A model generated the notes under the pieces. The model ran no database searches and was not told the origin of the DNA. It saw only the letters and a program-made list of their open reading frames with translations. A program made the translations under genes and the position numbers. DNA of 25,371 bases from Microcaldota archaeon (GTDB lineage Archaea; Micrarchaeota; Micrarchaeia; Micrarchaeales; CABMGC01), in contig JAJYVC010000007.1 of the NCBI GenBank assembly GCA_021792235.1, positions 1 to 25,371 on the forward strand. The letters run 5' to 3'. Within the stretch, counting starts at the first letter, position 1, and the number at the start of each line of letters is the position of its first letter. Shown here in pieces: positions 1 to 6,843 of this stretch.

Positions 1-105
1 TTCAATAAACCTCTTATACCTGGAGTCGCCCTTCTCTTTCATGTGAGTCGCCAAATAACTCACATTGCCGAAGGGTTAAAATCCTTCGGCATTTATATTG
101 AATAG
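1..105 (+). CDS. Possible C-terminal end of a gene entering from the left (partial)
   Basis: Frame 1 is open from the first base to a TAG at 103-105, giving 34 codons that read FNKPLIPGV and then an amphipathic stretch with HVSRQITHIAEG. The pattern 'PLxxGVxLxFxxSR...HxxE' faintly recalls the C-terminal helix of the citrate synthase/citryl-CoA lyase fold, but this is too short to assign. The last codons overlap a strong hairpin (67-90), so the true gene may end before the window and this could be only a 3' untranslated/terminator region. An open run of this length is not improbable by chance. Confidence 0.25.
   Translation, partial: FNKPLIPGVALLFHVSRQITHIAEGLKSFGIYIE
41..90. terminator. Two tandem hairpins, possible transcription terminator
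   Basis: ATGTGAGT (41-48) pairs perfectly with ACTCACAT (58-65) around a 9-nt loop. GCCGAAGG (67-74) pairs perfectly with CCTTCGGC (83-90) around an 8-nt loop. Both lie upstream of the toxin-antitoxin promoter. The second is followed by AT-rich sequence but no clean T-run. An 8-nt direct repeat GAGTCGCC (23-30 and 45-52) overlaps the first arm. They could end the gene to the left or be part of a small structured RNA. Confidence 0.4.
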
Positions 106-182
106 AGGAATTCTACAGAGCCAAAATTCCTAGATTTTAATAAACCCTCGAATAAGTGTTATGAAAATACCCTAACAAAAAG

Positions 183-190
183 TTTATATA
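183..190 (+). promoter_or_regulatory. TATA box of the toxin-antitoxin operon
   Basis: TTTATATA preceded by an A-rich stretch (BRE-like). Transcription would start about 25 nt downstream, near 211-213. That excludes the ATG at 204 and supports the ATG at 225. Confidence 0.6.
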
Positions 191-224
191 TAAGTTACTA
201 TATATGACCTATAGGTGCTATATA

Positions 225-449
225 ATGACTGATGAAAAAGTGACCACAGTGCAACTAAACAAATCCGTAGTGAACGCCTTAAAGCGCATAAAGAAGTATC
301 CAAGGGAGACTTATAATGAGATAATCCTGGATCTCATCAAAACAGCAGATGAGGCGAGAGAATTTGATAAATTCGTGCAGGAAGCCCAAAAGGCAAAGAT
401 GAAGGAACTCTGGGGAGAAGGAGACTATAGTGCGTGGGAGCATGCCTAA
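225..449 (+). CDS. Ribbon-helix-helix antitoxin (VapB-like, archaeal type)
   Basis: A 74-residue acidic/basic protein. The N-terminal strand VTTVQLNKSV is followed by two helices containing KKYPRETYNEII. This is the typical pattern of short archaeal RHH antitoxins, in which a TTIQL strand contacts DNA and the 'PRETY' motif starts helix 2. The C-terminal helix (EFDKFVQEAQKAKMKELW) would wrap the toxin. An in-frame ATG at 204 exists, but the TATA box at 183-190 places the transcript start after it, so 225 is chosen. The gene overlaps the downstream PemK/MazF-like toxin by 8 nt, indicating co-translation. Expected role: neutralise the toxin and autorepress the operon. The class is recognised with good confidence; the exact family name is not certain. 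Confidence 0.75.
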   Translation: MTDEKVTTVQLNKSVVNALKRIKKYPRETYNEIILDLIKTADEAREFDKFVQEAQKAKMKELWGEGDYSAWEHA

Positions 450-756
450 ATCCGGAGATGTAATAATAGCTAGGATGCAATTCACAGATAGTAGCGACGC
501 TAAGGTTAGACCTGCACTTGTCCTGTTCGAGGAACTTGGAAATGTTGTCATAGCAGGAATAACAACAAACTTGAAAATGAAAGGTATTCCCATAACTGTA
601 AAAGATGGCGCAGCGCAGGAAAGCATACTTAAACTGAACTACATTTTAACCATCACAAACGAGACAATTGTAAAGACAGTATTTCACTTAAACCCCGAAA
701 AGAAACATTTGGTTTTTGAAGAGCTTACTAATAGACTACAAGGGCTTAGGTCTTAG
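442..756 (+). CDS. PemK/MazF-family toxin (putative mRNA interferase)
   Basis: A 104-residue protein opening with MPKSGDVIIARMQFTDSSD and then KVRPALVLFEELGNVVIAGITT. This is the SH3-like barrel signature of PemK/MazF: a 'GDVI' first strand, 'K.RPALVL' carrying the catalytic-site Arg, and the following 'V.ITT' strand. The family cleaves mRNA at short motifs when freed from its antitoxin. The ATG at 442 is preferred to the one at 430 because it leaves the family-typical N-terminus directly at GDVI. It overlaps the antitoxin stop (447-449). The protein is near normal family length, with no sign of truncation. A plain regulator or a phage-defence role cannot be excluded. Confidence 0.75.
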   Translation: MPKSGDVIIARMQFTDSSDAKVRPALVLFEELGNVVIAGITTNLKMKGIPITVKDGAAQESILKLNYILTITNETIVKTVFHLNPEKKHLVFEELTNRLQGLRS

Positions 757-803
757 CCAAGCTTTCATTAGGCTATCACGTCATAAAACGTCTTTGATTT
801 GGG

Positions 804-882
804 TTTATATAATCGCTTGCTCGACAAAATGCCTTTCCAAGCATCACGCATAATGCAACCAAATTTCCCACCATCTTTTTAA
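804..882 (+). promoter_or_regulatory. Consensus TATA box leading only to a 17-codon ORF
   Basis: TTTATATAA at 804-812. The expected transcript start is near 833, next to an ATG at 829 that opens a 17-residue ORF ending at TAA 880-882 (MPFQASRIMQPNFPPSF). No longer ORF follows before the convergent gene at 896. It is either a micro-ORF/small RNA unit or the remnant of a lost gene. Confidence 0.3.
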
Positions 883-895
883 TCTTAGTGTGGTT

Positions 896-1441
896 TTAGT
901 TAAGTGTAAAATTCTTGGAGAAGGACATGTTAGCGGTTGATGAGGAATATGAATTGGAAGTATACCAAGAGAGGCCAAAAGTTGCAGTTATATTTACTGT
1001 CTTATTTGCTACAAAATATACATAGCTTGGAGCATCAAAACTAGTTGAATTGCCTGGAGCCAACTCTGCAGGAGGGGATAAAGCGCACGTCCCTGCACCG
1101 TTGGGGAAAATTTCTACAGAATTTGCAGGAGTTATAGCGACTCCAATTGCTTGGTGACAGCCTTGTCCTAAGTATAGCGGTTCATTTCCAATGTTCTTCA
1201 AAGTTATATTAAAAATGAACTCTTTGCTTGAATTTGTAACCTCATAACGATAAAGGGGTACAATTGTGACTGATAAAATCTGTATTTGTGTAGCAGAATT
1301 TATTTGTATCGTAGTCGAATTGGAAGTAGTTAATATTGTAGAAGTTACTGCCGATGCAGGTTTCATAGATAAAAAGTAGAACACTCCCACTAAAACCAAA
1401 ACAAGCACAATGACTATTACTATAACGTTGGTATTTGCCAT
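896..1441 (-). CDS. Membrane-anchored exported protein, function unknown
   Basis: A 181-residue protein. Residues 5-30 form one hydrophobic segment (VIVIVIVLVLVLVGVFYFL) that would act as an uncleaved signal anchor. The rest is Ser/Thr/Asn-rich beta-type sequence with at least eight N-x-S/T sequons, suggesting an N-glycosylated outer-face domain. Two cysteines (in GQGCHQ and AGTCAL) could form a disulfide. The immunoglobulin-like pattern 'FNITLKNIGNEPLYLG' occurs in many archaeal pilin-like and surface proteins. No class III (pilin) cleavage motif is seen. It is transcribed alone; a TATA-like ATTTTTAAAG (minus strand of 1477-1486) lies upstream. Its product cannot be named. Confidence 0.65.
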   Translation of the reverse strand: MANTNVIVIVIVLVLVLVGVFYFLSMKPASAVTSTILTTSNSTTIQINSATQIQILSVTIVPLYRYEVTNSSKEFIFNITLKNIGNEPLYLGQGCHQAIGVAITPANSVEIFPNGAGTCALSPPAELAPGNSTSFDAPSYVYFVANKTVNITATFGLSWYTSNSYSSSTANMSFSKNFTLN

Positions 1442-1514
1442 GCTTATCCAGAATTATCTATATAACTATATTCAACCTTTAAAAATCCATGCTACGCACT
1501 CCAAACTACAAAAA

Positions 1515-1598
1515 TTTATATAACACTTTTCGATAAAACCAAAAGAAATGAGTTTTACACATCATAAAGAGGCTATAATAAGCGTTTACACTTTCTAG
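1515..1598 (+). promoter_or_regulatory. Consensus TATA box with a 16-codon leaderless ORF
   Basis: TTTATATA at 1515-1522 sits about 29 nt before ATG 1548, the spacing used by leaderless genes here. The ORF (1548-1598) has only 16 codons (MSFTHHKEAIISVYTF), then TAG. The same frame stays open for 15 more codons after that stop, so a decayed gene is possible. The rest of 1599-1685 shows nothing recognisable. Confidence 0.3.
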
Positions 1599-1685
1599 GA
1601 AAGTTTTAGATCAGTTCGGCCAACAAATCATAAAGCTGTATTCTAGCAAATTATCATTGCATAAGGCACTACCATGCCATGCTAG

Positions 1686-2987
1686 TCAAAATCTTATCCT
1701 TCTAAATCTAACGGACTGCGGCTTTGTCTCCGTATGGTCGGTCTCTCTTATCTCTGCCATCTTATCTGCAAGGAACCTCCGCATGTCGTCTACTGTCCTT
1801 AGCGAATCCACTCTATCAACTGCCGCCCTAATATCAGATATGGAAAATTCATCCCCGCTATCTTCATAACTGCCTTCCGGCCTTGTCTCCATGGCAAAAC
1901 ATACTTGTCTCAGGAGGTCTGGCAGGAAGGCATCTACAGGAGCGCCATTGCTTATGGCTCTTGCTGCCAGGCAGGCTGCATAGTCCATGTTGCCCATACG
2001 TACTGTTGGGGATTCTTTATCCCTTATTATCTCCGAATTCAGGCCCCTTGCTCTGACTCCCTCCGCAATATCAGTGGCGTGGGTCGTGCCGCACACCAGC
2101 AGTATGCTGCATGGCGCGTTCTGTTCTGCCAGCTCCTTTACATTGTCGATCATTTTAAGGTTCCTGTTGTGAAGCCACGTATTCGCAGAGCTGTACTCCT
2201 GTACGCTGGCCTTGATTAGCGCATCAACGTCCCCTCCTCCGCGTATTATGTGCTCTACAGCCATTGCAGCTCCGTTGTCTATGTACTTTGAGTACTCTTT
2301 CCTATGCTCAGATGCCCGAGTATCTATAGGATATACTCTGAGTCCTTCGTCTCTGAAAACCTCCAGCATCTTCGACACTGCGGTTCTGTATCCCTTATTT
2401 ATCCTCTTCGATATCTCGGCTATAGCTCCAGGATGGCCAAGGTTTAAGAACTCGCTACGCGATTCTGACCCAAGTTCAAACATTACTATAGGATTTGCAT
2501 ACGTTGCCTTCCAGCCCCTTATCCACTCCTGCAACTGATCTGCCTCGCTTGCGTCAGGATGTATTGATGGAAATATGAACACTGTCGTTTCCGACAAAGC
2601 CGATTCCCTTCTTACGACTTCCCTGAGACTGTCAGCATCCGATATCTCATAAAGCATGTCTAATATTCTGCCATATTGGCCAAGTTTTTCGCTGTACACT
2701 GAGCCACTTGGTTCATTGGAGGCCTTTTCATGCTCGTGCCGTGCCATATAGAGTGCATCACGTCCCTTGCCATTCTTCAGTGATGCATCAGCACCGTGCG
2801 AAAGTAGGAGCTTTACCAGCCTGTCATTGCCATAATATGCTGCAAGTATTAGCGGGGTATTGCCGTTCCCATCCCTTGCATTGACTGTCTCTGGAGATCT
2901 GGACAGAAAGGCAGATATCTCCGAAGTTGAAACTCCGGCTTTGACCATCAGAAGTAGTTTTTCAGCTTCGCGATCCTGTTCCTCCAT
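1686..2987 (-). CDS. Ankyrin-repeat protein fused to a TraB/ChaN (Tiki)-like domain
   Basis: 433 residues. Residues 38-90 hold about one and a half ankyrin repeats (NGNTPLILAAYYGNDRLVKLLL, then SHGADASLKNGKGRDAL). From about 132 to 330 the segment order matches the Tiki superfamily (TraB/PrgY, ChaN, GumN): a strand ending in IH plus Asp (FIFPSIHPDA, 137-146), a strand ending in Glu (VMFELGSESR, 168-177), VYPID (218-222), an Asn/Arg helix (HNRNLKMIDN) and a late strand with G-x-x-H (LLVCGTTHATDI, 296-307). The first motif is normally GE.H; here GE is replaced by PS, so activity may be altered. The C-terminus is basic. ATG 2987 is chosen over GTG 2996 because a GGTG motif sits 6 nt upstream. 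It is the last gene of the MoxR-VWA operon, with a 19-nt gap. Confidence 0.65.
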   Translation of the reverse strand: MEEQDREAEKLLLMVKAGVSTSEISAFLSRSPETVNARDGNGNTPLILAAYYGNDRLVKLLLSHGADASLKNGKGRDALYMARHEHEKASNEPSGSVYSEKLGQYGRILDMLYEISDADSLREVVRRESALSETTVFIFPSIHPDASEADQLQEWIRGWKATYANPIVMFELGSESRSEFLNLGHPGAIAEISKRINKGYRTAVSKMLEVFRDEGLRVYPIDTRASEHRKEYSKYIDNGAAMAVEHIIRGGGDVDALIKASVQEYSSANTWLHNRNLKMIDNVKELAEQNAPCSILLVCGTTHATDIAEGVRARGLNSEIIRDKESPTVRMGNMDYAACLAARAISNGAPVDAFLPDLLRQVCFAMETRPEGSYEDSGDEFSISDIRAAVDRVDSLRTVDDMRRFLADKMAEIRETDHTETKPQSVRFRRIRF

Positions 2988-3006
2988 GCATAACACCCAT
3001 ATGCCT

Positions 3007-4536
3007 TTACGTAGCCATCTTTGGCCGTTTCTTCTGGGCGGCGATACCTATGTCAACTACCTGAAGCGCGCCCTCTGAGTCAAGTTTCTGGACCTCCATG
3101 TACTTGGGCGACAACGCTTCAAGCGATTCGTTTCTGCCCCTTATCATGACTGATATAAGCTCTATCTTCTCATCTGCAAGTGCCTTCCCTATCCTGTTCT
3201 GATCAACTGTGTCAAGCCCATCCGTTATGACAATCAGGGTCGGATCAGGCTCATTTCTTCCCCTCCTTCCTGTTCGTATGTCCTCTACGCCTTTTGACAG
3301 CGCCCAATTTATGCTCGTGCCTCCACCTGACACCATGGTGCATATCTCCCTTACAGTATCGACTCTTGATTTCTTATCATAGCTTACTACTTTGAGAAGG
3401 TGGTGGACTTCCTGCCCGTGCGGATCATCATCAAAGAATCGCATGTAGAAGTCGCGCCCTTCAGCCCGCGCTTCCTCGAAAAGTTTCAGCGCCACTGCCT
3501 TCGCCCAAGCAATCTTCTCCTCATCCATGCTTCCCGACTTATCAACCAGCAGATAGATGGGTCCGAAGCTCTCCGGATTGCCCCTCAGGCTGTTTTTCAG
3601 CCTGCCTTCAAACCAGTTCATGAAGAACTCGTCATCTGAGAGCATGAAGTCGGACATATGTGCGTCAGTGATGTCGTCTCCGAACACGACATCTATCTTC
3701 TCTCCAGGCCTCTGCACCTTGTACTTTATCGTCTTTTTTATGTCTATCTTTGGCATGCCGTTTACTATGTCAAGTATGTTCTTCACACTGCTTGCCCTGG
3801 CAAGCTCCTCGAGCTCATTCTGATTTGCGCCGTCTGTCAGATCGTTACCTGTGCCTGCAAGCTTAATTATGGAATCGATGGTTTTCGCATGCTGGTTTGC
3901 TTTCTCCCCGGCCTTTACCATGGCCTTTACCACAGCATTACCCTGGGAATCGCCATCATTCCCCTTCTGTTTCCCGTTCTTCCCTCCATCTGACTTTTCG
4001 CCTTCCCCTCCTCCGCCTTCTTGCAAGATTGCCTGGAGCACCATCTGCGCACCTTCGCCGTCTTCGCCTCCCCTGTCCGACATCTCCTGCAATTCCTTTA
4101 TGAAGGATGAGGCGAACTCCACGGCCACACCGCGGCTAACGACAGGGTTCCTCCTGCTCACCTTAGTCGCCTTTATTATGTCAGGGTTGTCCACGAAGTT
4201 GCTTATGATATCATGATGGATTCTGCTACCTGAGAACTCTTCAGGATCCTTGAGATTAAGATACTGTGCGAGTGCGAGGTAGTACATGTCCTCAACAAGC
4301 GCAGGTCGCACCTTCTTTCCTGTTAGCTCTTCTACTTTCCTCTGTAGTATCTTGCCCATTATTGAGACATCGACAGCCCTGTAATTCACGCTCTTTATGA
4401 CTCCCTCGTCCCTTGTTTTGTCAAGCTCCTCTTCTGCTTCTCCGCCATGAGACCTCAGTATGCTAGAAATAAGCCTGCTAGCTTCACTGTTTGCCGGGTC
4501 AATTCCTAGATCCTCATAGTCAGAAGGCGTGATCAC
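3007..4536 (-). CDS. VWA-domain protein partnering a MoxR ATPase
   Basis: 509 residues. The N-terminal 150 are helical. Residues 155-205 are a Gly/Lys/Asp-rich linker and 325-490 form a von Willebrand A domain. All MIDAS elements are present: D332-x-S334-x-S336 (VDKSGSM), T407 (GGGTSIN) and D439 (VITDGLD). It should therefore bind Mg2+ or Mn2+ and ligands. Architecture and size resemble ViaA/CoxE-type proteins, which act as adaptors for MoxR AAA+ ATPases in chaperone-like remodelling or cofactor insertion. The start is a GTG at 4536, 9 nt after the MoxR stop, and no better start is visible. The downstream gene is the ankyrin-Tiki protein. The target is unknown. Confidence 0.85.
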   Translation of the reverse strand: MITPSDYEDLGIDPANSEASRLISSILRSHGGEAEEELDKTRDEGVIKSVNYRAVDVSIMGKILQRKVEELTGKKVRPALVEDMYYLALAQYLNLKDPEEFSGSRIHHDIISNFVDNPDIIKATKVSRRNPVVSRGVAVEFASSFIKELQEMSDRGGEDGEGAQMVLQAILQEGGGGEGEKSDGGKNGKQKGNDGDSQGNAVVKAMVKAGEKANQHAKTIDSIIKLAGTGNDLTDGANQNELEELARASSVKNILDIVNGMPKIDIKKTIKYKVQRPGEKIDVVFGDDITDAHMSDFMLSDDEFFMNWFEGRLKNSLRGNPESFGPIYLLVDKSGSMDEEKIAWAKAVALKLFEEARAEGRDFYMRFFDDDPHGQEVHHLLKVVSYDKKSRVDTVREICTMVSGGGTSINWALSKGVEDIRTGRRGRNEPDPTLIVITDGLDTVDQNRIGKALADEKIELISVMIRGRNESLEALSPKYMEVQKLDSEGALQVVDIGIAAQKKRPKMAT

Positions 4537-4545
4537 ACCTGAAAT

Positions 4546-5868
4546 TTACTGGCGCATTGCATCAGAAAGGTTCAGTCTCTGCTTCAGGCTGCCGAACTCA
4601 GGCCTATCAGAAGCCTTCAGTCCTTCCTCTATTTCGTCAAGCCCCCTTCTTGCAAGCGACCTGACCTGCTGATCGTAATCGCGAATGCCCACCAACTCCC
4701 TGAGTGTTTCAATCCCTTCGGCCATGTTCTCCAAGACATCCTCAGTGAGCGGCATGCCTGGGGTAAGCCCTCTCTTTATGCTGTCCACTGCAACTTGCAC
4801 TTCCTGCATTGTCGTTCTCTGGCTGGGTATTATCTGTCTAAGCACCGCATCAACTTCGGCGACTTGGTCATCCCTTTGCGGCACGATATATCTCAAGACG
4901 CGTAGGTCACCAAATTCTGCTCTGTCCTTTCCATCTAGAAGTGCGGCTGCTATTATTGCCTTCTGCGCTCTTCCCTTGTTTCTGTCAGAGACCTCTATTC
5001 CCACTGTTCTCAGGTCGGCGAAGGTTTCTATCATAGCAGATATGACTTCACCCGTTTCTCCGTCCGCAGCAGTTATGGGTAGGACATGGTCAGCCAGCTG
5101 GTCCGAGAGCCTACGGAATTCCCTGAAGTCTGAAACGCTTATCTCGTATTCTCCAGTCTCTGGGCCATTGCTGCCGGAAATTCTGCTGAAGAAAAGCCGC
5201 CTGCGTCTTTCTTTCGCAGCATCAGTGTCGGAACTGCCAGATTTTTCTAGGTCTATCGCTCTACTTGCGCGAAGCAATTCCTCGGTCTTGCCAAGATCTC
5301 CTACTGGCTGCACAAATCCCCTTAATACGAACCGGTCATACAGCGCAGCAAGCCTTGGATCCTCAGGCACCAGGTTTGATGACCCAAGGACCGACCAGAG
5401 CGGTATGTCATATGCCACGCCATGGTCGTAGAACTTGTTTTCAAGTATCGGAGCACGAAGCGCGTTGAGCACTATGGAATTGGCCTCGAACACTTCATCC
5501 AGGATGGCGATGTTCGCTGTCAGAAGAGTGCCTTGTGTGCTTCTTACAAGCTTCCCTTCCTTTTTGAATTTTACCGGATCGAAGTGACCGAGTATCTCGT
5601 GCGCTTCTGTGTCCCTGCTAAGCTGTATGCTGAACGTGCTGCCTTCCACAAGCCTGCTCACCCGGTTGGTTATTTCAGATTTTGCAGTACCTGCATCCCC
5701 TATAAGCACTGCATTTCTTCCCATGAGCAGTGAGAGTGTAAGCAGGTATGCCTCGTTCTCCCTGTCTACCAGATTCCTTACCAGCTTGTTTTCGAATGCT
5801 CTTGCCTTCGAGGTAATCTGGTGCGCTCTATGCAGCTTCTCTCCAGCAGCATCCATAACTACGGCCAT
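4546..5868 (-). CDS. MoxR-family AAA+ ATPase
   Basis: 440 residues from the chosen ATG. Walker A is GDAGTAKSE (about 57-65), with GTAKS as in RavA-type MoxR proteins. Walker B is IAILDEVFEA (D124, E125). Sensor 1 is LGSSNLVPED (N165), and ALYDRF holds a likely arginine finger. Length is near RavA (about 500). MoxR ATPases form hexamers and use ATP to remodel clients with a VWA partner, encoded directly downstream. An in-frame ATG at 5889 exists, but a TATA-like CCTTTTAAAT (minus strand of 5899-5908) puts the transcript start near 5878, favouring 5868. A second TATA element (5968-5976) could allow the longer form. Confidence 0.88.
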   Translation of the reverse strand: MAVVMDAAGEKLHRAHQITSKARAFENKLVRNLVDRENEAYLLTLSLLMGRNAVLIGDAGTAKSEITNRVSRLVEGSTFSIQLSRDTEAHEILGHFDPVKFKKEGKLVRSTQGTLLTANIAILDEVFEANSIVLNALRAPILENKFYDHGVAYDIPLWSVLGSSNLVPEDPRLAALYDRFVLRGFVQPVGDLGKTEELLRASRAIDLEKSGSSDTDAAKERRRRLFFSRISGSNGPETGEYEISVSDFREFRRLSDQLADHVLPITAADGETGEVISAMIETFADLRTVGIEVSDRNKGRAQKAIIAAALLDGKDRAEFGDLRVLRYIVPQRDDQVAEVDAVLRQIIPSQRTTMQEVQVAVDSIKRGLTPGMPLTEDVLENMAEGIETLRELVGIRDYDQQVRSLARRGLDEIEEGLKASDRPEFGSLKQRLNLSDAMRQ

Positions 5869-5898
5869 AGAAATCTTCCAATTATGCACTCGGGTCTG

Positions 5899-5976
5899 AT
5901 TTAAAAGGTTTATCTACAATTCTTGCGCGGATCAAGTCTGTCCTAGCGAGATGTTTCCGGTCCACGTTATATAAAA
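5899..5976 (-). promoter_or_regulatory. Two candidate TATA boxes of the MoxR-VWA-ankyrin/Tiki operon
   Basis: On the minus strand, TTTTAAAT-like sequence at 5899-5908 fits a start at 5868. TTTTATATAA at 5967-5976 is a stronger box that would give a longer leader. The second one is nearly palindromic and could also fire toward alba. Confidence 0.4.
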
Positions 5977-5999
5977 TCTTGGGAAATGGCTCAGCAAGG

Positions 6000-6008
6000 T
6001 TTATATAA
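6000..6008 (+). promoter_or_regulatory. TATA box upstream of alba
   Basis: TTTATATAA. The predicted transcript start near 6029 gives a leader of about 58 nt before the Alba ATG at 6087, long for this window. A weaker ACTTAAAAC at 6062-6070 is closer, so which box is used is undecided. Confidence 0.45.
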
Positions 6009-6086
6009 ATCAGAGTATAATTTACCTGCAATTCAAAGGTGCGTCAGGCCAGCAATTATCCACTTAAAACTTGCAAAGATGAGAAA

Positions 6087-6398
6087 ATGGCAGAGCAATA
6101 CGAAGAAGCAGGGCAACAGGAAGGGCAGACTCCAGGGAACGTTGTATTGGTTGGGAAGAAGCCGCCAATGAATTATGTGCTTGCAGTGGTAACCCAGTTC
6201 AACAACGGCGTCAACAACGTCAAGATAAGGGCGCGTGGAAACTCAATATCGCGTGCAGTTGATGTCGCAGAGATATCACGGAACAGGTTCATAACGGATG
6301 CAAAGGTCAATGGCATTTCAATAGGCTCTGAGGAAATCTCCAACGAGGATGGGACTAGGTCAAAGGTAAGCTCGATTGAGATAACGCTATCAAGATAG
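6087..6398 (+). CDS. alba: Alba, archaeal DNA/RNA-binding chromatin protein
   Basis: 103 residues with an acidic, Gln/Glu-rich 17-residue N-terminal extension before the Alba domain. The domain shows KPPMNYVLAVVTQFN, then VKIRARGNSISRAVDVAEI and SRNRF, the family signature. The GKKPP lysines match the position acetylated in Sulfolobus Alba, and the 'RARG..IS.AVD' segment forms the dimeric DNA-binding saddle. It is about the usual family length plus the acidic tail. ATG 6087 is chosen because upstream in-frame codons (from 6039) do not resemble Alba. It is a single gene; its last 9 nt overlap the convergent CBS gene. Confidence 0.93.
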   Translation: MAEQYEEAGQQEGQTPGNVVLVGKKPPMNYVLAVVTQFNNGVNNVKIRARGNSISRAVDVAEISRNRFITDAKVNGISIGSEEISNEDGTRSKVSSIEITLSR

Positions 6399-6767
6399 CT
6401 GCTGCCGCTTTTTTTCAGACTTCACTATATCGGTGGAGCTGATTACCCCTATGCACAGCATGGTCAGCCGGTCTTGGACTACCGGCAGCCTCCCTGCTCC
6501 ATGTCGCACCATTACGCGCATGACGCTGTCGATTTCGGAATCGGCGCATACGAATGCCGGTTTTTCCATAACACGGCTCACCCTACCGGTGTAATTCGCC
6601 CCAGCGCGCAGATCCGCTCCGGTAACTATTCCACACAACCTGTTTCCGTCAAGTACTGGCATGAGGTCGATTTTCGCTGATTCCAGTAACTTCAGAGCAG
6701 ACGCTATTGTTGTGGTCTTGGAGACGCCAACGAAATGTTTCTGCATCAATTCCCTTGCCTTAATCAT
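6390..6767 (-). CDS. Two-CBS-domain (Bateman module) protein
   Basis: 125 residues forming one Bateman pair. CBS1 (about 1-60) has ARELMQKHFVGVSKTTTIASAL and IDLMPVLDGNRLCGIVTGADL. CBS2 (about 65-120) has RVMEKPAFVCADSEIDSVMRVM and GRLPVVQDRLTMLCIGVISSTDI. Such stand-alone pairs bind adenine nucleotides and usually report energy or ligand state to a partner. No enzymatic domain is fused. It is transcribed divergently from aspS, apparently from the same TATA region. Its 3' end overlaps alba. The partner cannot be inferred. Confidence 0.88.
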   Translation of the reverse strand: MIKARELMQKHFVGVSKTTTIASALKLLESAKIDLMPVLDGNRLCGIVTGADLRAGANYTGRVSRVMEKPAFVCADSEIDSVMRVMVRHGAGRLPVVQDRLTMLCIGVISSTDIVKSEKKRQQLS

Positions 6768-6795
6768 GCGCTTACGCTATTTCATCTCTACCAAG

Positions 6796-6808
6796 CTTTA
6801 AATTTTAT
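6796..6808. promoter_or_regulatory. Shared TATA element between the CBS gene (-) and aspS (+)
   Basis: CTTTAAATTTTAT reads as a TATA-like box on both strands. It lies about 35 nt from the CBS start (6767) and about 42 nt from the proposed aspS start (6844). No other convincing box is seen in the 76-nt divergent gap. Confidence 0.5.
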
Positions 6809-6843
6809 GCAGTAAGAATAATAGTGGTGTTATTCTGCCAACG

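Noticed and set aside
1..100. CRISPR-like repeat at the window start because GAGTCGCC occurs twice
   Set aside because: Only two 8-nt copies with no regular spacing or spacers; better explained by local hairpins.
4685..5431. A 248-codon open frame on the plus strand across the MoxR gene
   Set aside because: Antisense to a gene with intact Walker motifs; composition (Ser, Leu, Arg) is typical of a shadow frame.
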